From the NCBI GenBank assembly GCA_963821755.1, contig CAWGEX010000003.1, forward strand, positions 1,302,001 through 1,366,000: DNA of 64,000 bases, given 5' to 3'. The notes under the pieces are model-generated. The model was not told the DNA's origin. It made no database searches and saw only the letters and a list, made by a program, of their open reading frames with translations. Made by a program: the position numbers and the translations under genes. Positions 32,909-41,211 of the stretch are shown one piece after another. Numbering within the stretch: the stretch's first letter is position 1; each line of letters begins with the position of its first letter. Source of the DNA: Bog-473 sp963821755. GTDB lineage: Bacteria > Actinomycetota > Acidimicrobiia > Acidimicrobiales > RAAP-2.

Positions 32909-35455
32909 TCACTCCGCTCGCAAGAGCAGCGCGGTCGGCGTCCGCGCCGCCACTCGGGCCGGGAACGCGGCAACCACATTGGCCAGCACCAGTGCTCCGA
33001 CGGCGATGAGGACGACCGTCCAGGCGGGAACGCTCGGTTGCGGCACGGCGTTGATCGCTCGGGCAAAGAGGTTCCAGAGCACGCGCCCGAAGATGATCCC
33101 GAGCGGAACGCCTATGACCGTGCCGAGCCCGACGGCGACACTCGATTGCCAGGCGACCACGGACGCCAGTTGGCGCCCGGTGAACCCGAGCGTCTTGAAC
33201 AGCGCCAGGTCCCGGCGGCGTCGGCGGACCGAGGCCAACAAGGTCAACCCGAGGGCCAACGCGGCACCGAAGGCGAGGCCCAGTCCGAGGAAGGCCGGGA
33301 TCGTCCCCATTGAGCGGTAGTTGATGATCTCGGCCGGGCGCTGCACGGTCAAGAGCGTCACGCCATAGTTCATCGGGAGGGTCAGCTCGTTGGCGATCCG
33401 GCGCAACGAGCGCAAGGCCGTCGTCGGATCGGCACCGCTCCGCACCCGCACCAGGACGGCGCTCGGGCCGGTGGGTGACACGCTGTTCGGGTTTGACGCT
33501 AACGGCGGGACCAACGTGGAAGCGACGAGCACTCCCGTCCCCATCGTCGGATGCACATCGCCGAATTGTTGCCCGATGGTGGGCATGGTGGCCGTCCCGA
33601 CGATCAGCAAGCGTTCCGGTTTTTTCGATCCCGAGACGTCCACCTCGATCGTGTCGCCGATCCGCTTGTGCAACGCCGACAACGTGGCGCCTCCCAGCAC
33701 CACCTGATCGGGTGCATCCAGGCTGTGCCCGGAGAGGAGGGGTGGGCCCACGGTCGCGTGCGCTTCCTGGCCGAGTACGGGCACGATCTCGCCGCCCAGC
33801 GAGGCGATGGCTCCGAAGGACACCCCTGACCAGGCCGCCACGGACCGGTCGTGATCGAGCAACTCCGCCGACAGATGGCCGGGAACCGGAGCGATGCCGC
33901 CACCACCGGTCAACTCGTAGTTCCAGTTCCATCCGTAGAGGGGTGGGTGCGAGACGAGCGTGTCGAGGCTCGCGCCGAAGGTCACGGTGGCGATCACCAC
34001 CACGATGGCCAGGGTCGTGCCCACGATGGCCGAGCGCACGGGCACCGAGTTGCGCCCGGCTCCGGGGTCGAGCGAGAACCGGATGCCCTCGACCGCTGGA
34101 GCCGGCAACCCGTATCGGCCGGCGGCCCGAGTCACGCTCGACGGACGTTTGAGATCCCGGTCACGCGACACGCCGGCGCGATGGGGGGCTTGGCGGTAGG
34201 CGACCGCCACGGCCACGGCGCTCAAGACCACGACGAGGACCAACAGTCCGAAGCCGAGGGCCGTCCAGTCGAAGGCGATCCCGGGGTCGGGATAGACGGG
34301 GCGTACCACGCCGATCGGCGCCAGGGGCGAGAGCCCGACCGCGACGACCACGGCGAGCAGGGATCCGACGATGATGGAGATGAAGGTGCCCATCAGCCCA
34401 TCTCCCATGGTCATGGCCGGGCTGGCACCCAGCGCTCGCAGGGTGCGCCCCTCCTCGGCGCGCAGGCGCAGTTGGCGGCTGATGGCCTGACCGGCGACGA
34501 GCACGGTCGCCAGCGCGGCGATAGCGCCAAACACACCGAGAGCGATCGACTCGGGTTTGATGGCCCGCTCGGCCACGTCCGTGCTGGATTCGACCCCGAA
34601 CGGGATGGAACCTCCCGGATGGGTTCGCGTGATCTCCCTCTCCACCGCGGGGATGTCGCCGACACCGTGAGCAAGCTTGAGATAGGTCGTCGTGCTGGTG
34701 ACGCAACACTGGACCAGCCGGTGGGTGAGGGCCGGCGTATAGACGATCTGCGCCGTGTTGGTGGCGTCGAGGGAGTCGATCACCACCTGGTTGTTGAAGG
34801 TCACGATCCCGACGACCTTCATGTCCAGCGCCAAGTGCGCCTTGGCCTTGAAGGTGGCGGTCCCCCCAGTGCCGTAGCCGGGCAACGTCGTCTGGGCGTC
34901 GGTGTAGAAGCCGAACGGCACCACCTGGCCCACGTGCAGGCTCAGCGCCTTGGCCACGATCGACGACACCATGATCTCATTGGCCCGCTTCGGGTTGGCC
35001 ACTCGCCCTGCTATCACAGTGAGACGGTCTTGATCGGAGAACTCGCCGTCGATGCTGCCGTCGTTGTTGAGAATGCTGATGCCGAGGGAGTCAGCCTTGG
35101 CCGGGGGGGGAAGCGGATATCCGTTCCGCCCGAGCGGTTGGGCATTGATGTTGTACTCGTTCTCCACCGCCCTCACGAGGGGCAAGCGGAGGAGGCTCGA
35201 GCTGGTCCCCGGGTCGGCGCCGGCGCTGTTCGGGGACCCGGGCTGCCAGTTGGCGGTCGGAACGAACAAGGTCGACGGGTTGGTGCTGGCCAGAAAAGTG
35301 GGGTACGAGGACTGGGTGCGCCGGGCCGCGGCGATCGAGCCGATGGCCAGACCGCCCAGCAGCGCGATCAAGAGGACGATAGCCAGGTAGCCGGTCCACC
35401 GGCGACCGAATGTGGTCCGGAGACGGTACGTGGCGACACGAAAGACGGGAATCAC
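32909..35455 (-). CDS. ABC transporter permease, FtsX family
   Basis: 848 residues with two FtsX-like units: an N-terminal helix (WTGYLAIVLLIALLGGLAIG), a large extracytoplasmic domain, three helices at about 300-420 (ALGVFGAIAALATVLVAGQA onward), a helix at about 485, a second extracytoplasmic domain and three C-terminal helices with the RRRRRDLALFKTLGFTGRQL coupling loop. It pairs with the LolD/MacB-type ATPase at 37821. Such transporters act by mechanotransmission, extracting lipoproteins, exporting peptides or sensing antibiotics. The GTG start lacks a ribosome site. The 147 bases upstream carry no gene. Its C-terminal part is duplicated as the remnant at 30985. Confidence 0.9.
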   Translation of the reverse strand: MIPVFRVATYRLRTTFGRRWTGYLAIVLLIALLGGLAIGSIAAARRTQSSYPTFLASTNPSTLFVPTANWQPGSPNSAGADPGTSSSLLRLPLVRAVENEYNINAQPLGRNGYPLPPPAKADSLGISILNNDGSIDGEFSDQDRLTVIAGRVANPKRANEIMVSSIVAKALSLHVGQVVPFGFYTDAQTTLPGYGTGGTATFKAKAHLALDMKVVGIVTFNNQVVIDSLDATNTAQIVYTPALTHRLVQCCVTSTTTYLKLAHGVGDIPAVEREITRTHPGGSIPFGVESSTDVAERAIKPESIALGVFGAIAALATVLVAGQAISRQLRLRAEEGRTLRALGASPAMTMGDGLMGTFISIIVGSLLAVVVAVGLSPLAPIGVVRPVYPDPGIAFDWTALGFGLLVLVVVLSAVAVAVAYRQAPHRAGVSRDRDLKRPSSVTRAAGRYGLPAPAVEGIRFSLDPGAGRNSVPVRSAIVGTTLAIVVVIATVTFGASLDTLVSHPPLYGWNWNYELTGGGGIAPVPGHLSAELLDHDRSVAAWSGVSFGAIASLGGEIVPVLGQEAHATVGPPLLSGHSLDAPDQVVLGGATLSALHKRIGDTIEVDVSGSKKPERLLIVGTATMPTIGQQFGDVHPTMGTGVLVASTLVPPLASNPNSVSPTGPSAVLVRVRSGADPTTALRSLRRIANELTLPMNYGVTLLTVQRPAEIINYRSMGTIPAFLGLGLAFGAALALGLTLLASVRRRRRDLALFKTLGFTGRQLASVVAWQSSVAVGLGTVIGVPLGIIFGRVLWNLFARAINAVPQPSVPAWTVVLIAVGALVLANVVAAFPARVAARTPTALLLRAE

Positions 35456-35602
35456 GTTACGAACAGGGTCCCAGCGGCCACCGACGGGCGATCACCCGAT
35501 CACCATCCCTCGCGGAACCCAAGGGCGCCCGGAGATGCGGGGCGGTGAGGCGCGGATAAGGCGACGGAGAACGCATTGAGAAGGCATGGAGAAGGGAACG
35601 CC

Positions 35603-37744
35603 TCAGCTCGATTCGAGGAGGGGCACCGATCCACGCACCTGGGAACCATGCCCGGGTTGCGACTCCCAGCGGACCGTGCCGCCGATCGCTCCCAACCGGT
35701 CAGCCATGTTGATGTACCCGTGACCCCGTTGGGCCTTGTCCACGTCGTAACCCGGGCCGTTATCGCTCACCGAGAACAACAGCCCGCCCGACTCCTCCCA
35801 CAGACGAACCTCGACTTCGGCGCCGACGGCGTGTTTGGCGGCATTCTGCAAGGCCTCCAGACAGCAGAAGTAGACAGCAGCTTCCATTTCTGACGAATAG
35901 CGGCCAATTCCTTCGGCGATGACGTCCACCGGGAGCGGGTTGCGGTTTCCCGCCGCCCGCAACGCCTCGATGAGGCCTCCGTCGACCAGCAGGGGCGGAT
36001 AGATGCCGTGCGCGAGCTCGCGCAGCTCTTGAATCGTCTCCTGCACCTCCCCGGCCAGCTGCTCCAGCATCTCCGCGCCCGCCGCCGGGTCGTCGGTGAT
36101 GACGTCCCGGGCCAGACGTAGGTTCACCGCCAGGGCCACCAGGTGCTGCTGGGCCCCGTCGTGGAGATTGCGCTCCACCCGCCGGCGCTCTGCGTCACCG
36201 CTGGCCACGATACGAGCCCGCGACTCTCGAAGCTCATCGGCTTGCTTGCGCAATTCGTCCAACGTCGTTTGCAGTGCGGTGTCGAGTTGCGAGTTGTGGA
36301 ACGCCAGTCCGACCTGCCGGGCCAGGTCGGTGAGCACACGGTCGTCTTCGTCTGAGAACGTGTCGGCCACGGCCGGCCGTTCGACGACGACGAGCCCCAA
36401 GAGCTCGCCGGCGTGGCTGATCGGTACCACCCGCAGTTGTTCCGTTTCCCGGCCGGCCAGGAGAGCCGGCAGCCACACCGACGTCCACGCGCTGCCCGAA
36501 ACCCCGGCGCGGGTGACGACGGGGCGCTCCCTCGAGGTGACGACGATCGACCGCGGACCGGCATCGGGAACGGACACCGCTCGTTCCAGGACCTCACCCA
36601 TCCCGGTGTAGATCTCCGCACTCGTGAGCCCCATCGTCTTGCGAAGCGATTCGGCCAGCTGCAGCAGCAACTCGTCCATCGGAATCGCCCGGGTCAGTCG
36701 AGTCCCAAATGTGCGAAGTACCTCGTCGGGTGCCTCCCGAGCGCCATAGACAAAGCGGGTGGCGCTGCCCATAAGGCGCTCTCGCACCGGGACGAAGATC
36801 AAGGCGGCGACTCCGGTGGCCACCATCGACAAGGCGAGGACCTCCTTGTCCCCGGTGGTCTTGGGCGCGTGCCCCAGGCCGAAGACCACGATGAGATAGA
36901 TGGCCGAGACGACGACGACGAACCCGAAGGTCGACAAGACCTGCACCAGCAGGCGGCCACCCTGTTGAGCCAGGCGTCCGCTCTCGCCCATCAAGAGCCC
37001 GAGCGGTATGAACACTGTGCCACCAACCGCCACGGCGCCCAGCGGTCCCGGCCATCCGACCAACAGGTGGAGAACGGCAGCGATCAAGGCCACGTCAGCT
37101 GCCACCACCGCACCGATCCCGAACCACTGCAACCGTTCCCGATCGTGGCCCAGAGCGTGCGCGTAGCGGAGCCTCATGGGGACGATGGCCACCAGCGCGG
37201 CCAGCGACCAACTCACCGCGCCGTCCCGCACGGACAAGGTGTGGTGGTCGACCGCCAGGGCGATGCCTGCACCCAGAGCGAGCACGTACACGACCAGGAC
37301 GACCCCACGTCGTGCTGTTCCAGGGAGTCGGCCGTCGGGCAGGGCCAGGAGAAGATGGAATGAGATCGCCGTGACGAGGAGGGATGCGATGGTCGCCACC
37401 ACTCGGGCGGCACCGCCAGAGTTGACAGGATGGGTCAAGGCCAGGCGGCCGGCGGTCAGGGCCACGGCGGCGACGAGGGCGTCCAGGCCGACCAGGAGAT
37501 GGAAGGGCGAAATTCGCGTTGCCGTCGATTCACGATCATGGCGGTCGACCAATCCCACGAGAGCCCAGACAATGGTGAGCAGAAAAGCCACCGCGTTGAT
37601 CGCCGTCATGCCTCCGGGCACGTGCGCCCTCCAGCCGACGATGACGATGGCGATGGTGAGAAGGAAGGTCAGACCTCTCAGGAGAGTCCCGGTCATCGGT
37701 CTTGACCGAGATGAACTGATGCCACCTGCCCTCTCGTTGACCAT
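35603..37744 (-). CDS. NarL-type sensor histidine kinase with membrane sensor and GAF domain
   Basis: 713 residues. The N-terminal 330 residues contain about eight hydrophobic helices; a GAF domain follows (about 350-480), then a coiled coil and the HisKA_3 motif ERRRVERNLHDGAQQHLVAL (phospho-His in NLHDG) and a compact ATPase domain (LEALQNAAKHA, VSDNGPGYD, GHGYINMADRLGAIGG). This subfamily phosphorylates NarL/LuxR-type regulators, two of which are encoded within 4 kb. ATG 37744 is preferred to 37768 because GAGGGAG lies 8 bases upstream. It sits inside the ABC transporter gene cluster, between ATPase and permease, as is common for transporter-sensing modules. Confidence 0.93.
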   Translation of the reverse strand: MVNERAGGISSSRSRPMTGTLLRGLTFLLTIAIVIVGWRAHVPGGMTAINAVAFLLTIVWALVGLVDRHDRESTATRISPFHLLVGLDALVAAVALTAGRLALTHPVNSGGAARVVATIASLLVTAISFHLLLALPDGRLPGTARRGVVLVVYVLALGAGIALAVDHHTLSVRDGAVSWSLAALVAIVPMRLRYAHALGHDRERLQWFGIGAVVAADVALIAAVLHLLVGWPGPLGAVAVGGTVFIPLGLLMGESGRLAQQGGRLLVQVLSTFGFVVVVSAIYLIVVFGLGHAPKTTGDKEVLALSMVATGVAALIFVPVRERLMGSATRFVYGAREAPDEVLRTFGTRLTRAIPMDELLLQLAESLRKTMGLTSAEIYTGMGEVLERAVSVPDAGPRSIVVTSRERPVVTRAGVSGSAWTSVWLPALLAGRETEQLRVVPISHAGELLGLVVVERPAVADTFSDEDDRVLTDLARQVGLAFHNSQLDTALQTTLDELRKQADELRESRARIVASGDAERRRVERNLHDGAQQHLVALAVNLRLARDVITDDPAAGAEMLEQLAGEVQETIQELRELAHGIYPPLLVDGGLIEALRAAGNRNPLPVDVIAEGIGRYSSEMEAAVYFCCLEALQNAAKHAVGAEVEVRLWEESGGLLFSVSDNGPGYDVDKAQRGHGYINMADRLGAIGGTVRWESQPGHGSQVRGSVPLLESS

Positions 37745-37820
37745 CAGGTCCACTCCCTCGCTCGCCATCAGGCGACCGGCGGACAGACCGTTGCGTCCCG
37801 GAGTCCGGCTCTGTTCACGG

Positions 37821-38519
37821 CTAGCGAACTCCGACGGTCACGTCCGAGTTTTCATCGACGATCCGCCCGTCACGCATACGGACCACTCGGTTCGCCGCCG
37901 CGGCCACGCCGGCATCATGGGTGACCAGGACGATGGTCTGTCCCCCGCTGTGGAGGCGGCTCAGCAGTTCAATGACCTCCTGCCCGCCTTCGGAGTCGAG
38001 GGCTCCCGTCGGTTCATCGGCCAGGAGCAGCGTCGGCTCATTGGCCAGGGCCCGCGCGATGGCCAGCCGTTGCCGCTGCCCGCCGGACAGCATGCCCGGT
38101 ACCGTCGACGCCTTGTCCCCGATGCCGAGCAGGTCCAGCAGGTCGCGGGCCCGGGTTTCAGCCATCTTTCGCTTGCGCCCGGCAATCACGGCGGGCAAGG
38201 CCACGTTCTCGAGCACGGTCATGCCCTCGAGCAGGTTGAAGAACTGGAAGACGATGCCAATGTGCTGGCGACGCAGCAGGGATAGCTCGTCTTCGCTGCG
38301 ACCGGTCACTTGCTCACCGGCGACCGTGATCGTGCCTTCGTCAGCCACGTCCAGACCGGCAACCAGATTCAAGAGGGTCGACTTGCCACACCCAGATGGG
38401 CCCATCAGCGCAACGAAGTCGCCCGCCGTCACGACGAGGTTGGCCCCTCGCAGTGCCCGCACCGGCGCATTCTCCGCCTCGAAGGTCTTTCGCACCTTGT
38501 TGACTACCAGGACATCCAT
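37821..38519 (-). CDS. ABC transporter ATP-binding protein, LolD/MacB type
   Basis: 232 residues. Walker A GPSGCGKST (about 40-48), Q-loop FQFFNLLEGMTVLENV, signature LSGGQRQRLAIARALA and Walker B LLLADEPTGALDSEGG, with the H-loop VTHD. The FQFFNLL sequence after the Q-loop is typical for ATPases that partner FtsX-like permeases. ATG 38519 has AAAGG and lies 4 bases after the cyclase fusion stop, so the cyclase regulator, ATPase, kinase and permease are probably one transcription unit. Confidence 0.94.
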   Translation of the reverse strand: MDVLVVNKVRKTFEAENAPVRALRGANLVVTAGDFVALMGPSGCGKSTLLNLVAGLDVADEGTITVAGEQVTGRSEDELSLLRRQHIGIVFQFFNLLEGMTVLENVALPAVIAGRKRKMAETRARDLLDLLGIGDKASTVPGMLSGGQRQRLAIARALANEPTLLLADEPTGALDSEGGQEVIELLSRLHSGGQTIVLVTHDAGVAAAANRVVRMRDGRIVDENSDVTVGVR

Positions 38520-38523
38520 GTCG

Positions 38524-39900
38524 CTACCTTTCGCTCGGCGCTGACGCGGTGACGGGGTCAGGCGCGTCGATGAGTTTGTAGGCGACGACAGGAGTGTCGC
38601 GGCCTTTCACCAATTGCGGCGGCAACGCCGTGGTGGTCGCCGAAGCACGGAGTGCAGTAAGGGTACCTTCTGACAAAACCGTCTCTCCGGCGTCGGCCAG
38701 CTGCTGCAGCCGTTGCGAGAGATTCACGGTGTCACCGACCAAGGTGTATTCAAGGCGCTCCTCTGAGCCCAGAAGTGCCGCGGCCGCATCACCGGTTGAC
38801 AAGCCCAGCCCGAGACCGAAGGCCGGCAACCCCTCTGTTTCCCAGCGGGTGTTGATCACCGACTGCTTCGCATGCATCGCCAAGGCGGCGGCCACCGCTC
38901 GATCCGCGTGGTCATCCTGGGCGAACGGCGCTCCGAAGACCGCCATCACGGCATCGCCGACAAACTGCATGACCGTTCCGTTCTCGCCCAGGATGGCGTC
39001 GTTCATGGCGGCCCGATGGACGTTCAGCTGCCCGGCCAGCTGGCTGGGATCTGCGTGCTCGGCGATGGTGGAATAGGCACGGATGTCACTCATGAGCACG
39101 GTGACCTCGACCCGCTCTGTCTCGCCGATGTGGCGACCGTCACGCCGGAGCTTCTCGGCCAGACCACCCGGAAGCAAGCGAGACAGGGTCTCGCCCTGCT
39201 CCTCCCGGTCCACGATGGCTTTGTGCAATAAGCGCAAGCGCTGCAACGCGCCCTGGGTTCCGGCGGAGACGCCTTCGGCCAATTTGACGAAGACCGCCTC
39301 GACCTCGGCATCGACGGCTTCGGCCGGCAGGTGGCGAGCCGCGGCGATGGCCTTGATGGGCTTGCCCTCGGCCACCATGCTCAAGAGCTCTTCCTCGGCC
39401 GGTGAAAGGCCGCCGTGCGTCGTCACCGGTCGGACGAGGGCTTCGACGATGGCCGGATCAAGGGCGGTGCCGCCGGTGGCGACGGCCCGAATTGCATCGA
39501 CCAGCTGATTGCCCTCGGCGATATGGTCCTTCAGCAGGTAGCCGTATCCCGCCGAGCCCTCGGACAGCAACGAGACGGCATATTCGGGGTCGTCGTACTG
39601 CGAGAGGATGATCACCCCCGTGCCGGGATGGCGCTTGCGCACCTCCTTCGCCGCGTCGATTCCCTCTCGGCTGAACGAAGGCGGCATACGAATGTCGGTG
39701 ACCAGAACATGAGGCTCGCAGGTGATGGCGCCCTGCACGACCTCGTCATAGTCGGCGGCCACGCCAACCACACGGAGATCGGCGTGGCGTTCGATCAGAG
39801 CCCGCACCCCTTCCCGGACGATAAGGTTGTCGTCCGCCAGCAGAACGTCGATCGTGCCTGACGGTGCCTTTTGGGGAGGGCCGGATTCAGAGGGATCCAT
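38524..39900 (-). CDS. Response regulator fused to a class III adenylyl cyclase
   Basis: About 458 residues. Domain order: receiver (about 18-140, phosphoacceptor Asp69 in VTDIRMPP, Lys in GYLLKDH), a degenerate LuxR-type helix-turn-helix (about 165-208; LSPAEEELLSMVAEGKPIKA, where the recognition helix has become acidic), a linker helix, then a class III nucleotide cyclase domain (about 265-435) with both metal-binding Asp residues (MSDIRAYST, about 272, and FVGDAVMAVFGAP, about 316) and LEYTLVGDTVNLSQRL. It should make cAMP (less likely cGMP) under phosphorelay control. It begins the operon with the ABC ATPase and is divergent from a cNMP-binding protein. ATG 39900 chosen; GGAAG precedes it closely. 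Confidence 0.92.
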   Translation of the reverse strand: MDPSESGPPQKAPSGTIDVLLADDNLIVREGVRALIERHADLRVVGVAADYDEVVQGAITCEPHVLVTDIRMPPSFSREGIDAAKEVRKRHPGTGVIILSQYDDPEYAVSLLSEGSAGYGYLLKDHIAEGNQLVDAIRAVATGGTALDPAIVEALVRPVTTHGGLSPAEEELLSMVAEGKPIKAIAAARHLPAEAVDAEVEAVFVKLAEGVSAGTQGALQRLRLLHKAIVDREEQGETLSRLLPGGLAEKLRRDGRHIGETERVEVTVLMSDIRAYSTIAEHADPSQLAGQLNVHRAAMNDAILGENGTVMQFVGDAVMAVFGAPFAQDDHADRAVAAALAMHAKQSVINTRWETEGLPAFGLGLGLSTGDAAAALLGSEERLEYTLVGDTVNLSQRLQQLADAGETVLSEGTLTALRASATTTALPPQLVKGRDTPVVAYKLIDAPDPVTASAPSER

Positions 39901-40032
39901 TGCTTCCAGTTTGCGCACGCCCGGCCTGAATGAGAAGGGGGCAGGCTTCCTGTTCGTTGGTGGTGGTAGTGACACTAGGCGATGCCTGTCACCACACTCG
40001 TCAGGGGCTCGGCATCGGTTCAGACTGGGAGT

Positions 40033-41055
40033 ATGCCCCTTGATGACGTCACCCGATTTGATGGATTGGTCACCTCGCTGTCGTGGATCCCCTCAGAAGC
40101 CGTGGAGAGCGCACAGCGAATCGCCTTCGACACCGGAATGACCCACTACGACCCTCCCCCGCCGGCCCAAGGGCTCGATCTCGAGGAACTGAGAGAAGCC
40201 GACCGCTTTCGCTTCGCCAACGTGCTGAGAGCGTGGATCGAGGTCGACGCCTCGGGCCGGATCAGCAATGCCGGCTACTCAGGCGGAGGGCTGATGGGAT
40301 CGACCACGGTCAGCCTGGCTGGCCTCCGTCACAAATTCCAAGCCGTCCAGCTCCCCGACCTACAACGAGAGCCCGAGCACGGAAAGGGCTGGGTGCGCTT
40401 CGTGCAGACGGTGGGTGGGCGCACGGGCATGCCCGCCCCTCGCCGGGTGAGACGCAAACCGTATATCCAATGGCAGGCACCACTCGTCTGGACGACCCTC
40501 GCCCTGACCATGCACGCCGATGGACGCACGAAGCACGAGATGATCGGGGCCAGTCGGTTCCCGCGCCATTGGATCTACGACGCCGACAACCGTCTCTCCC
40601 ACAAGTCTGGGCTCACTGACTTCAAAGACTGGTATCAAAAATCCTTCGGGCGTCACACTCCCTGGGGAGATGAAGAATCCGAAGCTCTCGTCACGGCGGT
40701 GGAATCGGCGCTGGAACGGACCCTCTCCGCGCAGATGATGCAGGGGGCCCGCCGGAGTCAGTTCAAGAAGTTTCCTGCCGGCAGCTCCCTCTTCACCCAG
40801 GGCGAAGAAGGCACCGAGGTACTGCTGATCCTCGATGGGGTCGTTCGGGTCGAGAAGGACGGGGAACGTCTGGCTGAATATGGGCCGGGCGCGATTCTCG
40901 GGGAGAGAGCCCATCTCGAAGGTGGGATCCGCACCTCGTCCAATGTGGCCGTCACGGCCTGCCGGGTGGCCATGATCGAGGCGGATCACTTCGATCGGTC
41001 CCACCTCGAGGAGCTGTCCCAGGGGCACCGGCGCGAAGACGACGTGCGAAACTGA
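40033..41055 (+). CDS. Cyclic-nucleotide-binding protein with a novel N-terminal domain
   Basis: 340 residues. The C-terminal part (about 245-330) is a cNMP-binding domain: KFPAGSSLFTQGEEGTEVLL, LDGVVRVEKDG and a phosphate-binding cassette GAILGERAHLEGG followed by RTSSNVAV, with the Glu and Arg that contact cAMP. There is no C-terminal DNA-binding helix-turn-helix, so it is not a Crp-type regulator. The first 240 residues (FDGLVTSLSWIPSEAVESAQ; RRKPYIQWQAPLVWTTLALT) match no domain I recognise. Divergent from the cyclase fusion, 132 bases apart: it is the obvious receptor for that cyclase's product. ATG 40033 is my choice; 39982 is an alternative. Confidence 0.82.
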   Translation: MPLDDVTRFDGLVTSLSWIPSEAVESAQRIAFDTGMTHYDPPPPAQGLDLEELREADRFRFANVLRAWIEVDASGRISNAGYSGGGLMGSTTVSLAGLRHKFQAVQLPDLQREPEHGKGWVRFVQTVGGRTGMPAPRRVRRKPYIQWQAPLVWTTLALTMHADGRTKHEMIGASRFPRHWIYDADNRLSHKSGLTDFKDWYQKSFGRHTPWGDEESEALVTAVESALERTLSAQMMQGARRSQFKKFPAGSSLFTQGEEGTEVLLILDGVVRVEKDGERLAEYGPGAILGERAHLEGGIRTSSNVAVTACRVAMIEADHFDRSHLEELSQGHRREDDVRN

Positions 41056-41211
41056 GCGGGTGCGGATCCACCGGCGCGGACCTGGCAGAGCTGGCGGAAG
41101 TACGGCTGATCCGGCACCCGGAATCGTCTGCTCAGAGAGCCGAGCCGATGGGCCTTTCGAGCGTACCGGCGCATGCCCCAGGGCGCACCGCTCGACGCGA
41201 GGTGTGAGTTC

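Noticed and set aside
33851..35548. Plus-strand open frame of 565 codons
   Set aside because: Antisense shadow of the FtsX-type permease; composition is Arg/Gly/His-rich without domains.
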